DNA from: CBDCTM01 sp965222005
GTDB taxonomy: Bacteria > Bacteroidota > Bacteroidia > Chitinophagales > Saprospiraceae
DNA: 64,000 bases
Assembly: GCA_965222005.1 (NCBI GenBank)
Contig: OZ244935.1
Location: 5,084,001-5,148,000 of the forward strand
Direction: 5' to 3'
The position numbers and the translations under genes were made by a program. The notes under the pieces were generated by a model. That model was not told where the DNA came from. It saw only the letters and a program-made list of their open reading frames with translations, and did no database searches. Of the stretch, positions 60,512 to 64,000 are shown piece after piece. The first letter of the stretch is position 1. Every line of letters begins with the position of its first letter.

Positions 60512-61365
60512 TGAAACTGACCACGATCCCTACCGGATTCCTAAAGCTGGATGGCGGAGCCATGTTCGGCATCGTCCCCAAACAACTTTGGCAGCGCCTC
60601 AATCCACCGGATGAAAAAAATCTCTGTACCTGGGCAGCCCGCTGTCTGCTCATCGAAACGGAAGGCCGCAAAATATTGGTGGACACCGGCCTGGGCGATA
60701 AGCAGGATGCCAAATTTCGCTCCCACTTTGAGCCACACGGAGACGACACCTTACTCAACTCACTGAAAATCAATGGCTTATCTCCCGGCGACATCACCGA
60801 TGTGTTTATCACCCATCTGCACTTCGACCATGTCGGGGGAGCAGTTAGTTTTGATGAAGATCGCAAGCTGGTCCCTACCTTTCCCAATGCAACCTATTGG
60901 AGCAATCAGCGGCATTGGGACTGGGCCATGCAACCCAATGCGCGGGAGAAGGCTTCTTTTTTGAAGGAAAACTTTGTGCCCCTGCAGGAGGCGGGATGTG
61001 TGCAGTTCTTGGAGATCACGGATGATCCGACGAATTGGTTGCCGGGCATCAAAATACAGTTTGTGTATGGCCACACCGAAGCCATGATGCTGTTGCATAT
61101 TGAGTACCAACAGCAAACTATTGTGTATTGTGCTGATCTGATGCCGAGCAGTTTTCACATCGGTATGCCTTATGTAATGGCTTATGACCTTCGGCCATTG
61201 GAAACGCTCAAGGAGAAGGAAGCTTTGCTCACAAAAGCTGTGGAAAAGCAGTACATTTTGTTTTTTGAGCACGATCCGCGAACCGAATGTGCTTCCGTAA
61301 AGCGCAATGACAGAGGAAGAATTGTAATAGATGAGACCTTCGAATTGGAGCAAATTTTTCAGTAA
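60511..61365 (+). CDS. MBL-fold metallohydrolase
   Basis: A 284-residue metallo-beta-lactamase-fold enzyme. The HLHFDHVGGA motif (HxHxDH) binds two metal ions, and downstream FVYGHTEAMMLLHIE and IVYCADLMPSSFHIG supply the other His and Asp ligands. The ATG at 60511 overlaps the ribH stop, suggesting an operon. The substrate cannot be told; members include lactonases and other hydrolases. Confidence 0.9.
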   Translation: MKLTTIPTGFLKLDGGAMFGIVPKQLWQRLNPPDEKNLCTWAARCLLIETEGRKILVDTGLGDKQDAKFRSHFEPHGDDTLLNSLKINGLSPGDITDVFITHLHFDHVGGAVSFDEDRKLVPTFPNATYWSNQRHWDWAMQPNAREKASFLKENFVPLQEAGCVQFLEITDDPTNWLPGIKIQFVYGHTEAMMLLHIEYQQQTIVYCADLMPSSFHIGMPYVMAYDLRPLETLKEKEALLTKAVEKQYILFFEHDPRTECASVKRNDRGRIVIDETFELEQIFQ

Positions 61366-61416
61366 AATGGGCAGAAAGCCCTATATTTAGGCACCGTTTC
61401 AAAAAAAACATCCATC

Positions 61417-62085
61417 ATGAAAAAGCTAATCGTACTCTTGCTTGCCTGTTTTGTATCCCTTCAGGCCAATGCCCAACAGCTCTTCCTCGAAGTCTTTTCG
61501 GGCTACAATCGCACCAATTACAAATTTGATATAGACACCGATGACAAAGGTTATGTACCTATTGGTGTTCGGTTGGCTGGTGGCCTGGAGCATCTCCAGC
61601 TCGGCGCCGAATATCATACCGACATCACCCACCCCGAGTATAGCGTGGAGGATGAGCTGGGCAATGAATTTGCCAAAACCAGCTTTGTCAATACCTACTA
61701 CGGTGGGCTGCTGCGCATCAATGCTTCCTCTCTCCCGGCTTATCGCTTTGGGCTCATCTTCAAACTCGGTGCCGGCATGTATGAAGTAAAACACGAAACT
61801 AAGGCCATTGATGATAACCGCACCCTGGGCGTGGTTGAATACGACCCCACCTTCGGCTTCAACGGGGGCATTGGCATCTCTGCACCTATTTACACCTTAC
61901 TACACTGGGAAATCGGTTATATGTACCATCATGTCAAATACGACGCAGCAGCTCCGCTAGTCAGCTATACCGGTTCCTACCACTCTTTTCAAATTGGCTT
62001 GAGCCTCAATCTGGTATTCGGCACAACCGCAGAAAGCTGCCGTCGGATGTTGAAAGATGACCGAAGCAGCAGAGGATGGAAGTAA
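61417..62085 (+). CDS. Outer-membrane beta-barrel protein
   Basis: A 222-residue protein with a signal peptide (MKKLIVLLLACFVSLQANAQ) and amphipathic strands (YVPIGVRLAGGLEHLQLGAE, FGLIFKLGAGMYEVKHE, HSFQIGLSLNLVFG). The barrel type is common in Bacteroidota and has no set function. A TATATTTA sequence 26 bp upstream is a variant of the -7 element. The C-terminus has a basic tail after the last strand, unusual for such barrels. Confidence 0.75.
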   Translation: MKKLIVLLLACFVSLQANAQQLFLEVFSGYNRTNYKFDIDTDDKGYVPIGVRLAGGLEHLQLGAEYHTDITHPEYSVEDELGNEFAKTSFVNTYYGGLLRINASSLPAYRFGLIFKLGAGMYEVKHETKAIDDNRTLGVVEYDPTFGFNGGIGISAPIYTLLHWEIGYMYHHVKYDAAAPLVSYTGSYHSFQIGLSLNLVFGTTAESCRRMLKDDRSSRGWK

Positions 62086-62128
62086 AATTTTATAAGCCTT
62101 TTGGCCGTTTGTAAGGTAAAATGAGTCG

Positions 62129-62761
62129 ATGAATCTTTACACTCTCTTGCTGATCAGTTTGTTGATCCAAACTACGTCCTGCTCTCAAAATCCACCTGCG
62201 GTAAATCGTGCGGCTACATTGGTCGGCGGCCCTTGCGAAGGCTGTGAGGCCCTGCTCGAATATGGCCAGCAGAGACTCCAAGCCATAGATACTTTGCCCG
62301 ATTTTGAGCAGTCCGAGCCCAAAATGGTGATCGGCGGCAGGGTATTCCAGGCCAACGGAAAAACACCAGCCGAAGGAGTCATCATTTATATTTATCACAC
62401 CAACCGCCAGGGTGTATATCCTACCACAGGCCGTGAAACAGGCTGGGGCAGGCGGCATGGCTATTTGCGCGGCTGGGTAAAAACGGATGCGAATGGCCGC
62501 TACACCTTTTTTACACACCGCCCGGCCAGTTATCCCAACCGCCCGGCTCCGGAGCACATCCACATTACCATCAAGGAACCGGGCAAAAATCCCTACTTCA
62601 TGGATGAGTTCATCTTTGCGGATGATCCATTGCTGACGGCAGATTATCTGGCCAGCTTGCCCAATCGGGGAGGCTCAGGACTCTTGAATCTGGAAGAAAA
62701 AGAAGGAATGCTAGTAGGTAAAAGGGATTTGATTTTGGGCCTCAACATTCCAAATTATTAA
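62129..62761 (+). CDS. Intradiol dioxygenase-like lipoprotein
   Basis: A 210-residue protein. The start MNLYTLLLISLLIQTTSCSQ is a lipoprotein signal with Cys18. The rest matches the intradiol ring-cleavage dioxygenase fold: GGRVFQANGKTPAEGVIIYI, YHTNRQGVYPTTGRE (Tyr), RGWVKTDANGRYTFFTHRPA and RPAPEHIHITIKEPG (His ligands). It may bind non-haem iron. Catechol cleavage is unproved for these exported forms. Confidence 0.85.
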   Translation: MNLYTLLLISLLIQTTSCSQNPPAVNRAATLVGGPCEGCEALLEYGQQRLQAIDTLPDFEQSEPKMVIGGRVFQANGKTPAEGVIIYIYHTNRQGVYPTTGRETGWGRRHGYLRGWVKTDANGRYTFFTHRPASYPNRPAPEHIHITIKEPGKNPYFMDEFIFADDPLLTADYLASLPNRGGSGLLNLEEKEGMLVGKRDLILGLNIPNY

Positions 62762-62809
62762 GGCTTTGCCTATCTTTCGGCATTTTCGAAATCTATCAAA
62801 AGCTCATCC

Positions 62810-63460
62810 ATGCTTTCAGGCCTGCTCGCCAAACTGGCATCCACTCAGACCAAGCTCGTTGCCGTATCAAAAACCAAGTCGCCCGATCAGATCATGGCCA
62901 TTTATGAGCAGGGGCAGCGATGCTTTGGTGAAAACCGCGCCCTGGAATTGGCCAAAAAGTACGAGTTGCTTCCCAAAGACATCGAGTGGCATATGATCGG
63001 GCATCTGCAAAGCAATAAGGTAAAATATATCGCTCCTTTTGTACAGCTCATCCACTCTGCCGACAGCCCCAAACTAATCCGCGAAATCGACAAACAGGCA
63101 GCCCGACATGACCGGCAGATTGATCTGTTGCTTCAATTCAAGATAGCCCAGGAGGCAGCAAAATTCGGATTTGACAAAGCATCGGCCACCACCTTTTTAC
63201 AATCAAAAGATTATGCTGATTTGAAGCACATTCGCGTCTGTGGAGTGATGGGTATGGCTACCTTCACCAATGATGGACAACAAATCCGGCAGGAATTTAA
63301 AACACTTTTTGATATATATAAACACCTGAAGATCAGCTACTTTGAAAAGGATGAGGCCTTTCAGGAAGTATCAATGGGCATGTCGGGCGATTATGAGATC
63401 GCCATAGAAGAAGGCAGCACGATGGTGCGAATCGGCAGTTTGCTGTTTGGTGCAAGATGA
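62810..63460 (+). CDS. YggS-family pyridoxal-phosphate homeostasis protein
   Basis: A 216-residue PLP-binding protein of the YggS/PLPBP family. The PLP lysine sits in LVAVSKTKSPDQIMAI, followed by GENRALELAKKYELLP, WHMIGHLQSNKVKYI and the phosphate-binding MGMSGDYEIAIEEGSTMVRI. It balances vitamin B6 and has no known catalytic activity. Slightly short of the usual 225-230 residues but complete. Confidence 0.94.
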   Translation: MLSGLLAKLASTQTKLVAVSKTKSPDQIMAIYEQGQRCFGENRALELAKKYELLPKDIEWHMIGHLQSNKVKYIAPFVQLIHSADSPKLIREIDKQAARHDRQIDLLLQFKIAQEAAKFGFDKASATTFLQSKDYADLKHIRVCGVMGMATFTNDGQQIRQEFKTLFDIYKHLKISYFEKDEAFQEVSMGMSGDYEIAIEEGSTMVRIGSLLFGAR

Positions 63461-63463
63461 TCT

Positions 63464-64000
63464 TTATCGGCTCCGTACCAGTTTTTGAATAATCCTCTGT
63501 GGGCCGTCTGCTATTTCTACAAAATAAACGCCCGCTGGGAAGCTGCCAATTTCGAGTTGTTGGCTGCGGCTCGATAAAATGCCTTGCCAAAGCTTTCGTC
63601 CCAGCGCATCCCTCACGGCCAGCTTTTTTTGCCCCTCAAAGCTACCCACCCACTCCAACTGAACATAGCTGCCATTGGCCGGATTGGGGAACAAATGAAA
63701 GCGCACAGTATTGGCCACCTCATTTACCGGCACCGAACCATCCGTCCGATAGCTGGTTTGAAAAGCACTCAGCCCTCCCCGCTTATTGCCAACAATCATA
63801 TCGATGATGCCATCGTTGTTGAGATCGGCAAAATCGGGTCGGATCTCGTGGCCAATTCTCAACTTGCCATAATCATTGAATGATTTAGTAAAAACCCCGT
63901 CGAGATTCCCATCGATGTTTGTGTACACCTTCAGCATCCCGCTGGTACTTCCACAAAAGAGGCGAAACTCTCCACCAAAGTCTAAAAAGCGGGGCGCACT
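63464..64000 (-). CDS. VCBS/FG-GAP-type protein with T9SS sorting domain (5' end outside window)
   Basis: The frame is open to the right window edge, so only the C-terminal 178 codons are seen. FADLNNDGIIDMIVGNKRGG is an FG-GAP/VCBS calcium-binding repeat. The end VRFHLFPNPANGSYVQLEWV, then GRKLWQGILSSRSQQLEIGS and GVYFVEIADGPQRIIQKLVR, is a type IX secretion sorting domain. The whole protein is likely a large surface protein. Confidence 0.85.
   Translation of the reverse strand, partial: SAPRFLDFGGEFRLFCGSTSGMLKVYTNIDGNLDGVFTKSFNDYGKLRIGHEIRPDFADLNNDGIIDMIVGNKRGGLSAFQTSYRTDGSVPVNEVANTVRFHLFPNPANGSYVQLEWVGSFEGQKKLAVRDALGRKLWQGILSSRSQQLEIGSFPAGVYFVEIADGPQRIIQKLVRSR

Overview
The window comes from a member of the phylum Bacteroidota, most likely a Saprospirales-like bacterium (lineage is inference). 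Support: promoter elements of the TAnnTTTG type, a Por-secretion (T9SS) C-terminal sorting domain on a DUF1501 protein, a DUF1800/DUF1501 pair, DUF6089 and DUF3667 proteins, and a class Ia NrdA with an ATP-cone. No tRNA, rRNA or CRISPR array was recognised.

Left third (1-20.4 kb): an AT-rich integron cassette array with no integrase in the window, i.e. a CALIN-type array. Twelve complete attC-like sites (66-125 bp) plus two remnant cores all point the same way. Each has an AAC-ending R'' box, a 3-nt left spacer, an imperfect hairpin, a 5-nt right spacer and a GTT R' core. In nearly every intact cassette the R'' box is the reverse complement of the cassette's own 5' end, as expected for circular, individually excisable cassettes. 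Cargo is all on the + strand: a GNAT-like/XRE pair, a DUF1877 protein, a RibD/DHFR-like reductase, secreted and membrane proteins of unknown function, a TacA/TacT toxin-antitoxin pair, an antitoxin/PIN-toxin pair, and several cassettes with no convincing gene. Insertion sequences have entered the array: two IS21 elements, an IS5-type element carrying an IS630, a truncated IS3, and a second IS5-type element inside the PIN toxin.

Middle (20.4-36.3 kb): an insertion-sequence graveyard broken by a short chromosomal island (Lrp/AsnC regulator, MarC protein, DUF3667 protein, lipoprotein-type Fe/Mn superoxide dismutase). Its centre is a nested structure: one 865-bp IS5-type element contains two ISKra4-family elements, each with a 9-bp target duplication, and each ISKra4 contains an identical 1.3-kb IS3 element with a 3-bp duplication. 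An IS66 element with an 8-bp duplication follows, then fragments of a DnaB-type helicase and a frameshifted RadC-like gene.

Right part (36.3-64 kb): GC-richer chromosomal backbone with intact genes. It holds nrdA and nrdB with a DnaA-box cluster upstream, a CorA transporter, an HExxH protein, a LolC/E-type permease, tyrS, the DUF1800/DUF1501 pair, a PhzF-type protein, a glycosyltransferase, RecQ, a DUF6089 protein, a subtilase, a DUF721 protein with recF, pdhA, a TPR protein, ribH, a metallo-beta-lactamase-fold protein, an outer-membrane barrel, an intradiol dioxygenase-like lipoprotein, a YggS-type PLP protein, and the end of a T9SS-secreted protein. Several clear hairpin terminators separate these units.
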